Part shown: positions 25,425-33,685 of the stretch, in pieces | Position numbering within the stretch: position 1 is the first letter of the stretch | Layout of the letters: each line of letters begins with the position of its first letter | Source of the DNA: an uncultured Ilumatobacter sp. | GTDB lineage: Bacteria > Actinomycetota > Acidimicrobiia > Acidimicrobiales > Ilumatobacteraceae | DNA length: 64,000 bases | Reading direction: 5' to 3' | NCBI GenBank assembly: GCA_905480335.1 | Contig: CAJQPY010000021.1 | Span: 1-64,000 of the forward strand | Notes under the pieces: generated by a model | What the model saw: only the letters and a program-made list of their open reading frames with translations | What the model was told of the DNA's origin: nothing | Databases searched by the model: none | Translations under genes and position numbers: made by a program

Positions 25425-26534
25425 CTATGCCCGATCCGTTGCTGCAGCACGTGACCGCCGTCGATCTCGAAGGAACATGACAGCTGGTGGGACAAGCAGC
25501 GCAAGGACCAAAAAGCCCTGAATCACATCGGTAATTCGGCCTTCCACCCCGGTTGCTCCGACAAAGCTCGAACCCGTTCGCAGGCCAGCAAAAATGAACG
25601 CCACCGGTATCGCTACGAGCGCTTTCTCGCGCGCAACCAAGGCAACCAGCAACCCTGTCCAACCGATGTTGGTGGCGAAGCCGGGCACAAGTTGGTAGTT
25701 ACCGAACGCGAAACCGCCGCCGGCCAACATGGCCGCTCCGGCAAGTCCAGCGAAACCTCCGCTAAGCATCAGTGCAGTCGCCCCGTAACGCGTTTGGGCA
25801 ACACCTGATCGCTGGGCTGCGCGTGGGTTGCGGCCCAACATGCGAAGTCGGAAGCCCCACACGGTGCGGGACAGAAGAATGCTGACCAGCACGGCGGCGA
25901 CGACTGCGAGGATGACTGCAAACGAGATCTCATTCCCAAAGATCTCAGGGCGAGGAAGACGGTTGTCGTCCGCGAGTTGAGAGCTGACCTGATTGCGATT
26001 CCCGCGATCCGCGAGCGGTGCGAGTAGAAGCCACGACTGGCTGAGTCCATAGGCGACCAACTGGCCACCCACTGTGACAAGAAGCAGCGTCGACAATACC
26101 TCGGGGACATTTCGCCAGAACTTGAGCAGAGCTGCGACGCCCGCCCATAGCGCACCTCCAACCACTCCGAAGAAAAGAATCACCACAACATTGAAAGGAC
26201 CGGGTCCACCAATCAGAAAACCGAAGTAGGTGGCGAACGCTGCGCCGACCAGCAACTGGCCCTCTTGGCCGATGTTGATCAGGCCGGCTCTGCCCGACAC
26301 GATCGTTCCGACGGCGACGAGCAGGATCGGCGCGGCGGTGCCGAGGGTCTCCCCCCACCGAGCCGGCTTGCGCAGGCTGCCATCAATCAACGCGCTGACG
26401 ACTGATCGCCACGCCCCACCTGTCGACTCCACGAGCAGGGCTGACAGCACCAGTGCTGCAAGGATGCTCAGCCCGTACAAGAACAGCCACTCGCCGAGGC
26501 GCGCACCGCGCTGAGAACTTGCGCCTTCGGTCAT
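25425..26534 (-). CDS. BMP-type ABC importer, permease 1 (YufP/NupP-like)
   Basis: 369 residues with an N-terminal membrane helix, about nine further hydrophobic segments and the family motif GRAGLINIGQEGQLLVGA. A second typical stretch is LGRNPRAAQRSGVAQTRYG, which contacts the ATPase. It has a longer periplasmic loop than permease 2, as usual for this subunit. The ATG overlaps the stop of the ATPase gene (ATGA). Confidence 0.9.
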   Translation of the reverse strand: MTEGASSQRGARLGEWLFLYGLSILAALVLSALLVESTGGAWRSVVSALIDGSLRKPARWGETLGTAAPILLVAVGTIVSGRAGLINIGQEGQLLVGAAFATYFGFLIGGPGPFNVVVILFFGVVGGALWAGVAALLKFWRNVPEVLSTLLLVTVGGQLVAYGLSQSWLLLAPLADRGNRNQVSSQLADDNRLPRPEIFGNEISFAVILAVVAAVLVSILLSRTVWGFRLRMLGRNPRAAQRSGVAQTRYGATALMLSGGFAGLAGAAMLAGGGFAFGNYQLVPGFATNIGWTGLLVALVAREKALVAIPVAFIFAGLRTGSSFVGATGVEGRITDVIQGFLVLALLVPPAVMFLRDRRRSRAAATDRA

Positions 26535-28144
26535 TGCGCGACGCCACCCATCATCAAGCCGAGTGACTCGAGGCTGACGTTGGCGCGGTCCATTCCACCC
26601 ACGATCCGACCGGCATGCATCACCACGATGCGGTGCGAGAGGTCCAGAATCTCTTCAAGCTCGCTGGAAATCAGCAGCACTGCAACGCCGTCTGCGGCTG
26701 CTGACTTCAACCGATCGCCCATGTATTCGATGGCTCCAACGTCAAGGCCACGCGTTGGCTGTGCTGCAACGAGCACCTTGGGATGCTGTGCAAGTTCGCG
26801 TGCGAGTACAACTCGTTGTTGGTTTCCACCCGACAGCGACCACATCGGGGCGTCTGGACCGCTGCAATGAATCCCAAATTGGCTGATCATCTCCCTAGCA
26901 AAATCGTCGAGCTCAACTTGGTTGATGACGCCGCCCGTTGAGACTCTCGACTGATCGACAAGGATCAGATTCTCGGCCAACGTCATGTCGAGCACGATCC
27001 CACTGTCATGACGATCCTCGGGGATCACTCCGATGCCAGCTTTTGCCATGGCTCCCGAACGACCATCTGGTACCCGGGTTCCCTCGATTGCAACCGAGCC
27101 TGAATTTAAAGAAACGAGGCTCGAGAGTAGATCGCCGAGTTCGCGTTGTCCGTTGCCCTCGACGCCGGCGACGCCCACAATTTCGCCCGGATGGAGTTCA
27201 AGGGAGAAATCATCGAGAACAGGCGTACCTCCTGGGCCGCGGAGTGTTGCCCGATCAATCGTAAGAATTGGGGGGCTCGAGACTGCCGGCACGGCGTCGG
27301 GACTTGCGTTGGAGTCCAACGCCTTGGCACCGTCTTCATCGATCACGAGAACGCCGAGAGCCGCACTCTCCGACCGGAGTGATACGTCCCTTCCCACCAT
27401 GCCCCGAGCGAGCGTGGGGGCATCGGTGTCCCCTGCCAGGAGCCGATCAACGACTTTTCCCTGGCGCATGATCGAGATGTCGTCAGTCGCATGAAGGACT
27501 TCGTCGAGCTTGTGACTGACGAGGACCACGGCACGCCCTTCTTCGGTCACGACCTGACGAAGCGACGAGAACAGCTGAACGGACTCTTCCGGCGTCAACA
27601 CCGACGTTGGCTCGTCGAAGATGAGGATGCTCGGATCTCTGCGCAGGCACTTGATGATCTCGACTCGCTGCCGCAGTCCAGCGGTGAGATTCCCGACCCG
27701 TGCGTCAGGGTCAATGATTAGACCGTAGTGGTCGGCGATCTCTCCGATGCGGTTTCTGATCGAGGCAGGGTTTAGGCGCCCTGCTTCGCCGAGCGCGACG
27801 TTCTCCCACACGGTGAGCGCGTCGACGAGGCTGAAGTGCTGGTGCACCATGCCGATGCCGAGTGATGCTGCTGCGAGCGGACTATGGATCTGCTGCGGCA
27901 CACCATCGATGCAAATCGAGCCCTCATCAGGCAGCACCAGCCCGATCAGCATCTTCATGAGCGTGGACTTTCCTGCTCCGTTCTCGCCGAGTATCCCATG
28001 TATTCGGCCGCGTCGAAGAGTGAGGTCAACTCCGTCACACGCCGTGACGGGACCAAACCGTTTCGTGATACCGCGTATGTCCACCGCCGGTGCGGACTCC
28101 ACTAGGGAGCCCGCACCGGTCAGACCGTCGGCACTGGATTGCAT
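26531..28144 (-). CDS. BMP-type ABC importer, dual ATPase subunit (YufO/NupO-like)
   Basis: 537 residues with two nucleotide-binding halves. Half 1 has Walker A GENGAGKST (53-61), a degenerate signature LTAGLRQ and Walker B ILIFDEPTS. Half 2 has the non-canonical Walker A GVEGNGQREL and a perfect signature LSGGNQQR. This asymmetry is normal for sugar/nucleoside (RbsA/NupO) ATPases. An insert near 265-300 is rich in small residues and may link the halves. It shares TGATG with the stop of the lipoprotein gene. Confidence 0.93.
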   Translation of the reverse strand: MQSSADGLTGAGSLVESAPAVDIRGITKRFGPVTACDGVDLTLRRGRIHGILGENGAGKSTLMKMLIGLVLPDEGSICIDGVPQQIHSPLAAASLGIGMVHQHFSLVDALTVWENVALGEAGRLNPASIRNRIGEIADHYGLIIDPDARVGNLTAGLRQRVEIIKCLRRDPSILIFDEPTSVLTPEESVQLFSSLRQVVTEEGRAVVLVSHKLDEVLHATDDISIMRQGKVVDRLLAGDTDAPTLARGMVGRDVSLRSESAALGVLVIDEDGAKALDSNASPDAVPAVSSPPILTIDRATLRGPGGTPVLDDFSLELHPGEIVGVAGVEGNGQRELGDLLSSLVSLNSGSVAIEGTRVPDGRSGAMAKAGIGVIPEDRHDSGIVLDMTLAENLILVDQSRVSTGGVINQVELDDFAREMISQFGIHCSGPDAPMWSLSGGNQQRVVLARELAQHPKVLVAAQPTRGLDVGAIEYMGDRLKSAAADGVAVLLISSELEEILDLSHRIVVMHAGRIVGGMDRANVSLESLGLMMGGVAQ

Positions 28145-29370
28145 CAGCCGCCGTATGCAGCGCCGGAGATCGCTCCGAGTTCGCCGTACAGCGTGTCGTC
28201 GAACGAAGCGAGCAGACCGAACGCCCCGTCCACTGCTGCCTGCGCTTCCGGCGATGGGTTACACAGGAGACCGCCGTTGAGACCCTGCTCTGTCGGGAAT
28301 TCGTAGGTCGAACCCTCGGTGAGTTCGCCTTCGATGATCAAGGTCAGAGCTTGTGACGCATACACGCCACCGTCGAAGACGACCGAACCGGTCCAGGGAA
28401 TATCGCGCTCGCATGCGTCAGCCGGCCCGGCCGCAAACACGGCCATACCCTCGTCGATGCCAAGTTGGCCAACAGGATCAAGTGCGCCGCCGAGATAAGC
28501 GTAGGCAAGCGTAGCGCCGTTCGCCTGCGCGTTCGTGAGCGCTGCGGTTGCGTTAGCAGCATTGTCGAAGTCGAATTCGAAGTCACCGGTCCCGACATAC
28601 TCCATGGTGAAACTCGGATCGACTGACTGCATTCCGAAGACGGTGGCGTTGTAGGCCTCAACTTCAAAGTTGATGTCACAGCATCCGAGGAAAACCGAGC
28701 TTGTGCTCCCCTGCTCCTGCATCAACGCGCCCATAGCGACGCCCCCGGTGTAGTGAATGGCGGCACCCCAGTCGGTTGCCTGCGCCAACCCAGGAAGTTC
28801 TTGGAAGCCGGCTCCACAGTTGCAGTACCAGAAGATATCCGGGTACTGCTCGGTCAGGTCCGGCAGCGGTTCTGCGATCTCACTCGCACCGACCATCAAA
28901 ATGTCGACACCCTGCTGGGCAAGATCAGACAGAGACTGCGCTGCCTCAGCGGGGCCGATGTTGTCGCTCACAATCGGTGCGGCGAACCCGTTCTCTTCCG
29001 AGTATTCCTCCGCAAAATTCACTAGCGACTGGTAGTAGCCGTTGTCGTCGCGCGGTCCAGCGGCGGCCACCCCGATGGTGACGGTGCCATCTCCGTTAGC
29101 GTCAAACGCCGCAACGATGGCGTCAGTTTCAGGCTCAGGAGCCTCGGTTGTCGCCGGGTCCTCAACAATTTCCTCGGCATCGTCCGCAACGTCATCGGCG
29201 GCATCTTCGGCGTCATCAACGACGCCTTCGGTGTCGTCAACAGCATCCTCAGCGAGGTTCTCCACCTCAGTTGTGACTGATTCAGAGTCGCTCCCACACG
29301 CTCCGGCTAACAGCGCAAGTGACACGCACAGCGCAATCGGGCGCCCTTTCTTGCTCTTCAATACGTTCAT
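28144..29370 (-). CDS. BMP-family substrate-binding lipoprotein of the ABC importer
   Basis: 408 residues. A signal peptide ends in the lipobox LAGAC (Cys25), so the protein is lipid-anchored outside the membrane. A striking Asp/Glu/Ala-rich linker (about 32-80) follows, then the two-lobed BMP domain with TIGVAAAGPRDDNGYYQSL and the ligand-contact segment AGPADACERD. BMP proteins mostly bind nucleosides or purines, and some bind other ligands. A GGGGGAG ribosome site precedes ATG. It is 42 bp downstream of a Rieske gene on the same strand. Confidence 0.9.
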   Translation of the reverse strand: MNVLKSKKGRPIALCVSLALLAGACGSDSESVTTEVENLAEDAVDDTEGVVDDAEDAADDVADDAEEIVEDPATTEAPEPETDAIVAAFDANGDGTVTIGVAAAGPRDDNGYYQSLVNFAEEYSEENGFAAPIVSDNIGPAEAAQSLSDLAQQGVDILMVGASEIAEPLPDLTEQYPDIFWYCNCGAGFQELPGLAQATDWGAAIHYTGGVAMGALMQEQGSTSSVFLGCCDINFEVEAYNATVFGMQSVDPSFTMEYVGTGDFEFDFDNAANATAALTNAQANGATLAYAYLGGALDPVGQLGIDEGMAVFAAGPADACERDIPWTGSVVFDGGVYASQALTLIIEGELTEGSTYEFPTEQGLNGGLLCNPSPEAQAAVDGAFGLLASFDDTLYGELGAISGAAYGG

Positions 29371-29406
29371 TACTCCCCCTTGTGTTTATTGCTTGTTGGA
29401 CTTGAC

Positions 29407-29422
29407 GGCTTCTTAAGAAGCC
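29407..29422. repeat. Perfect 16-bp palindrome over the Rieske stop codon
   Basis: GGCTTCTTAAGAAGCC contains the TAA stop of the Rieske gene (29413-29415) and lies just upstream of the importer lipoprotein gene. As RNA it could fold into a hairpin with little loop, or be a protein site. No T-run follows on the minus strand, so it is not a simple terminator. It may separate expression levels of the enzyme and transporter halves of the operon. Confidence 0.4.
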
Positions 29423-30582
29423 CCCAGCGCGTCGGCGCGGTAACGCTTGACGAGCCAGCGATTGAACTGGATGTGACTTTCCTCTTGCCAGGAGTACCGA
29501 CCCCTTGGCGCGAACCGAGATCGAAGGCCGCGTTGCACCTTGGTCGTGGCGTCTTGGTCTTGGTCAACGAAAACCTGCACCCCGGCATCTGACAACGCCA
29601 GTTTCTGCTCGAACAGCGGGTCCTCGAGCGCCGATGGGTGGAAGATGTAGCCGATCTCGACGTCGATCGTTTCCGGACCGGTTGGGCGGATCAGGAAAAA
29701 GAAGCACTGATCCGGTGCCGTCCCGAAACACAGCGTCGGCGGTATGAGAGCAAAGGTCGAACGGGTCCGCTCCTCCTCGGTCAGGCCGGGGAATACATCC
29801 ATGATGACACGGTGAGTTGCATTGAACCCTCCGTCGATGTGGGTGTATCCGGCCGTTCGGAAGATCACGTTGGAGCTGTCGTCCCACGGAACCGGAAAAT
29901 TCGACATGCTCGACGGGCAGAAGTCCTGTACAAATTGATGCAGCCGGTTGGCGTGGTAGCCATCGTTAAAATTCTCGAACATGACCTTCCAGTTCCACGG
30001 CATTCCTTCGAGCGTGAAGGTGCCAGGGCAAACGGCATTCTCAAGGTCGAAATTGCGAACGTACGGTGAATACCGTTCCAGGGTTGGAGCGAGCGGCGCC
30101 GCGTCGGCGTCAAAATTCACAAACACAAAACCGAGCCACTGTTCGACTCGCAGTTGCGGAAGGCCGAAATCAGCCTTATCGAATGCCTCGGTGCGCTCCA
30201 TCGCCGGTGCTCCGAGGAGGCGACCGTCGAGACCATAGTTCCAATGATGGTATGGACATTTGAACGTGGTGCTGTTGCCCTGACCTTCGCAGACCTGCAT
30301 AGCACGGTGCTGGCACACTGCCGACATAGCGCGCACTTGACCGTCCTTGTTGCGGGCGATGATGAGAGGCTCGTCGACGATGGTGACCGTGAACCAATCG
30401 CCCACATTCGGGATCCGTTCGGAGCGGCCGACGCACAACCACTCCTTCATGAACATTGCATCCGTCTCAAACGACAGCACATCCGGCGACGTATACAGCT
30501 CTGGGGGGAGTGTCGCTGCTGTGGAGACGTCGTCGATCGACGCATCGAGACCAGCCAACAAGTTCTCATTCAGCATGCTCAC
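29413..30582 (-). CDS. Rieske ring-hydroxylating oxygenase alpha subunit, choline/carnitine-monooxygenase-like
   Basis: 389 residues. The Rieske ligands are Cys90-x-His92 and Cys109-x2-His112 (CPYHHW). The iron histidines are 210 and 215 in ENFNDGYHANRLH. It is a clear paralogue of the Rieske at 22579. GTG at 30582 overlaps the stop of the CoA-ligase gene (GTGA); ATG at 30576 is the alternative. It is embedded in the long minus-strand operon from 36684 to the importer. The likely reaction is monooxygenation or dealkylation of the imported compound, with electrons from a reductase not encoded here. Confidence 0.9.
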   Translation of the reverse strand: MSMLNENLLAGLDASIDDVSTAATLPPELYTSPDVLSFETDAMFMKEWLCVGRSERIPNVGDWFTVTIVDEPLIIARNKDGQVRAMSAVCQHRAMQVCEGQGNSTTFKCPYHHWNYGLDGRLLGAPAMERTEAFDKADFGLPQLRVEQWLGFVFVNFDADAAPLAPTLERYSPYVRNFDLENAVCPGTFTLEGMPWNWKVMFENFNDGYHANRLHQFVQDFCPSSMSNFPVPWDDSSNVIFRTAGYTHIDGGFNATHRVIMDVFPGLTEEERTRSTFALIPPTLCFGTAPDQCFFFLIRPTGPETIDVEIGYIFHPSALEDPLFEQKLALSDAGVQVFVDQDQDATTKVQRGLRSRFAPRGRYSWQEESHIQFNRWLVKRYRADALGAS

Positions 30583-32102
30583 AATCGCAAAACCTCTTCT
30601 TCCAACATGAACTTACGAATCTTGCCAACACTTGTGCGCGGCAATTCGTCGATGATTGTGATCTTTCTGGGCTGCTTCGCCTTTCCAAGGCGATCGCTGC
30701 ACCATGCACGCAGATCATCGACCGAGGGCAGAGTTTTCGTCTCGCAAAGAACTACAAATGCAACCGGCACTTCGTCGCGAACAGGATCGGGGGCGCCGAC
30801 TACCGACGCCTCGAGCACGCCGGGGTGAGAGCTGAGTACGGCCTCGACTTCGACCGTCGATACGTTTTCTCCAGCTACTTTGAGCACGTCGGAGCGTCTG
30901 CCGTCAAAGAAGAAGCGGCCAGTTGCATCACGTGCTGCTCGGTCACCGGTCCGGAACCATTCACCGTTGAAGCTTGCGGCAGTCGTCGACGGATCCTCTA
31001 AATACTCACGGAAGAGCGTGACGCCGGGTGTCCCGCGGACAACGATCTCACCTACCTGACTGTCGGATACTTCAACTCCATCGGCATCGTGTATCGCTAC
31101 CTCACATCCAATGGTGACATACCCCATCGAGTCAGCTCTTGGGTCACCTAGGCAATCAGTGAGCACGGCCGGAATGGTTTCTGTCATGCCGTACAGTTGT
31201 CGCGGACGACAGCCAAACCAATCACACACCGTGTCGTATTGCTCGTCCGAGATGTTTTGAGCGAACCAGCAATGCCTCAGTCTGAGGCCGTCAACGGGTG
31301 CGCCACGGGCAAGAATCATTCGCAGTGGCGCGGCAAAGAGACTGGCGCAGGTTGCCTGGTGTCGAGCGGCCTGCGACAAGAACCTGGTTGCCGAAAACGT
31401 GTGCATTAGGGCGACCGATGCGCCGGCCCAGATCGCCGACGCAAACGAGTAATACTGGGCATTTGCGTGAAACATCGGCAGAACCACAAGCTGTCGGTCG
31501 TCGGCACCGAGCCCCGCCGCCTCAGCCATAATCTTGCCCGCAAATGCGTAGTTTGCCTGCGTAATGACGACCCCCTTGGGCCGACCGGTTGTTCCACTCG
31601 TGAACATCACCGCTGCTGTGTCCCCGATTTCGAGGACCGGCCATTCGTTGAACTCAACGTCGGGCAGCCACCTCATGGCTGCATCGGACTCGTCGATAAC
31701 GCACACCGGCATGTCGCCGGCAGCCTGTCGATACGCATCGAGACGATCCCTTGCGCAGAACCCGACCACAGGTCGGGTGCGCATGAGATGATCCTCGAAT
31801 TCGGCAGCACGACCCAACGGATCCGAGGGCACGATCCATCCGCCTAGGCGCACCGTAGCGATCCACACGGCGATGAACGTCGGGCAGTTTGTGAGTGCGA
31901 GATGGACCGATGTGTTGGGGCCAACACCGTTGCTGACTAGTTCAGTCGCCATGCGCGCAACCACGCCGTCGAACTCGCCGTATGTCCAATCGGTGATTGT
32001 TCCATCGGGCGCCTCAAAGCTGAGGAACGCGGTGGAAGGGCGCGCTGCAACAGCGTCGGCCCACACGTGGGCGAACGGCTGCGCGTCGGGCCAGTGATGC
32101 AT
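30579..32102 (-). CDS. AMP-dependent acyl-CoA synthetase/ligase
   Basis: 507 residues, ANL superfamily. The P-loop MFTSGTTGRPKGVV spans 166-179; YGMTE, a TGD motif (WFRTGDRAA) and the C-terminal catalytic Lys region (PRTSVGKIRKF) are present. It activates a carboxylic acid as acyl-AMP and then as CoA thioester. It starts 2 bp after the HyuB stop and overlaps the Rieske start. In this operon it probably activates the acid released by HyuA/HyuB action or ring opening. Confidence 0.92.
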   Translation of the reverse strand: MHHWPDAQPFAHVWADAVAARPSTAFLSFEAPDGTITDWTYGEFDGVVARMATELVSNGVGPNTSVHLALTNCPTFIAVWIATVRLGGWIVPSDPLGRAAEFEDHLMRTRPVVGFCARDRLDAYRQAAGDMPVCVIDESDAAMRWLPDVEFNEWPVLEIGDTAAVMFTSGTTGRPKGVVITQANYAFAGKIMAEAAGLGADDRQLVVLPMFHANAQYYSFASAIWAGASVALMHTFSATRFLSQAARHQATCASLFAAPLRMILARGAPVDGLRLRHCWFAQNISDEQYDTVCDWFGCRPRQLYGMTETIPAVLTDCLGDPRADSMGYVTIGCEVAIHDADGVEVSDSQVGEIVVRGTPGVTLFREYLEDPSTTAASFNGEWFRTGDRAARDATGRFFFDGRRSDVLKVAGENVSTVEVEAVLSSHPGVLEASVVGAPDPVRDEVPVAFVVLCETKTLPSVDDLRAWCSDRLGKAKQPRKITIIDELPRTSVGKIRKFMLEEEVLRL

Positions 32103-32104
32103 GG

Positions 32105-33685
32105 CTAGTCCGCAACCCCGTAGCCCCCGCCACCGGGGAGTTCGAGGCGGATCACGTCGGACCCCTCAAGGCTGATCCGGGCCTGAGTTTCAACTGCCTC
32201 GCCATTGACGAGGAAGCTGCCTGTCGCACCGGCCTCGCCACCGAAAACGCCTAGCGGCGGGTCGGCGAGACGGCTGGTGACCGCATTCAACTGCCAGGCC
32301 TTCTCGGTGTCAACACTGAACTCGATCGCCTGCCCGAGACCTCCAGTTTGCGCGCCAGCACCACCCGAGTCGAGGCGCAACGACTTTTCGCGGAATCTGA
32401 TCGGAGCGGATGCTTCAACCACCTCGATCGGGACCGCCGACACACCGGTTGGATAGGAACAAGCGTTGAGCCCGGGCTTGGTCGCTCGTGCACCGACGCC
32501 CCCAGCGTAGGTGAACATGGCCGTGATGAATGGACTGCCGTCGGGATGGTTACCGTTGACCTGCATCGTCCAAACCGCTCCGGACCCTTCGGCCATTGCT
32601 GCGTTGGGCTGAACTTGCGCAAGCGCTTTGAGGAGCGCGTTAGGTAAAAACATCCCCACGACATGGCGTGCCGTACCTGGTTGCGGCGAAACAGCATTCA
32701 CGATCGAACCGATCGGGGCCTTGACCTTGATCGGGCCGAGGCTGCCGTGATTGTTCGGGATGTCGGGATTAAGTACCGATCGCACCGTAAACGTCGTGTA
32801 CGCGTGGGTGTAGTTCATCACCACGTTGATGCCCCACGGCGACGCCTCGGAAGTGCCGTCGTAGTCGACCGTAATCTCTCCGAGCTCAGCATCAATTGTG
32901 AGCGCACACATGATGTCGATCTTCGATCCGTCGGCAAGGTCGAGCACCGCGCTGGATTCGTAGGTCCCGCTCGGAAGCCCGCGAATGCTGTCCCGGGTGG
33001 CCTCTTCGGAACGGTTAATGATCTCGTCGGCTAACTCTTCGATGTCGTCAAGACCGTGAGCCGCACAGAGTGTGTTCAGCCGTTGTGCTCCGACTTCACC
33101 CGATGCCATCTGGGCATGCAGGTCGCCCGCCATGTGGTCGGGCTGGCGCACATTCGACAGGATAAATTTCCACACGTCTTCATTGCGTTCGCCACGCTTC
33201 AAGAGTTTGCAAATCGGGATCCACAGCCCCTCTTCGAACACGTCTCGGCCACCAGCACCTATGCCGTAGCCGCCGACGTCGGTGTGGTGGATGGTCGAGC
33301 CGAATAGGGCCATGATTTTGCCGTTACGCCACGCCGGTACGAGGACCGTGACGTCAAGCAACTGTCCGGCGGTCTTGTACGGATCATTGGTGATCAGCAC
33401 GTCGCCCTGCTCGAGTGTGTCGACGGGGTACTCCTCCAGCATTTTGGCGGCGCCGATTGCAAGTGAATTAATGTGGCCGGGTGTGCCGGTGACCGCTTGA
33501 GCGACCATGCGACCGCGGCGGTCGAATACTGCGTTGGCTAGATCGCCGGCCTCACGCACGATCGGCGAGAAGGCCGACCGCTGGAGCGCCCTCGCCTGCT
33601 CGTTGACCGTCGAAATAAGCGACTGCCAAAGAATTTCGAGTTCGATCGGATCGAATCCCGAAGGTCGTGTTTCGGTGATGGTCAT
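32105..33685 (-). CDS. Hydantoinase B/oxoprolinase-family subunit (HyuB-like)
   Basis: 526 residues from ATG 33685 (MTITETRPSGFDPIELE), preceded by AAGGAG; the longer open frame upstream overlaps HyuA. Features of HyuB are VNEQARALQRSAFSPIVREAGD, then LITNDPY, STIHHTDVGG and a glycine-rich C-terminus PGGGGYG. HyuA and HyuB together form ATP-dependent enzymes that open hydantoin or 5-oxoproline rings or carboxylate ketones (acetone/acetophenone carboxylase relatives). The ATG overlaps the HyuA stop (ATGA). No third small subunit is evident. Confidence 0.9.
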   Translation of the reverse strand: MTITETRPSGFDPIELEILWQSLISTVNEQARALQRSAFSPIVREAGDLANAVFDRRGRMVAQAVTGTPGHINSLAIGAAKMLEEYPVDTLEQGDVLITNDPYKTAGQLLDVTVLVPAWRNGKIMALFGSTIHHTDVGGYGIGAGGRDVFEEGLWIPICKLLKRGERNEDVWKFILSNVRQPDHMAGDLHAQMASGEVGAQRLNTLCAAHGLDDIEELADEIINRSEEATRDSIRGLPSGTYESSAVLDLADGSKIDIMCALTIDAELGEITVDYDGTSEASPWGINVVMNYTHAYTTFTVRSVLNPDIPNNHGSLGPIKVKAPIGSIVNAVSPQPGTARHVVGMFLPNALLKALAQVQPNAAMAEGSGAVWTMQVNGNHPDGSPFITAMFTYAGGVGARATKPGLNACSYPTGVSAVPIEVVEASAPIRFREKSLRLDSGGAGAQTGGLGQAIEFSVDTEKAWQLNAVTSRLADPPLGVFGGEAGATGSFLVNGEAVETQARISLEGSDVIRLELPGGGGYGVAD

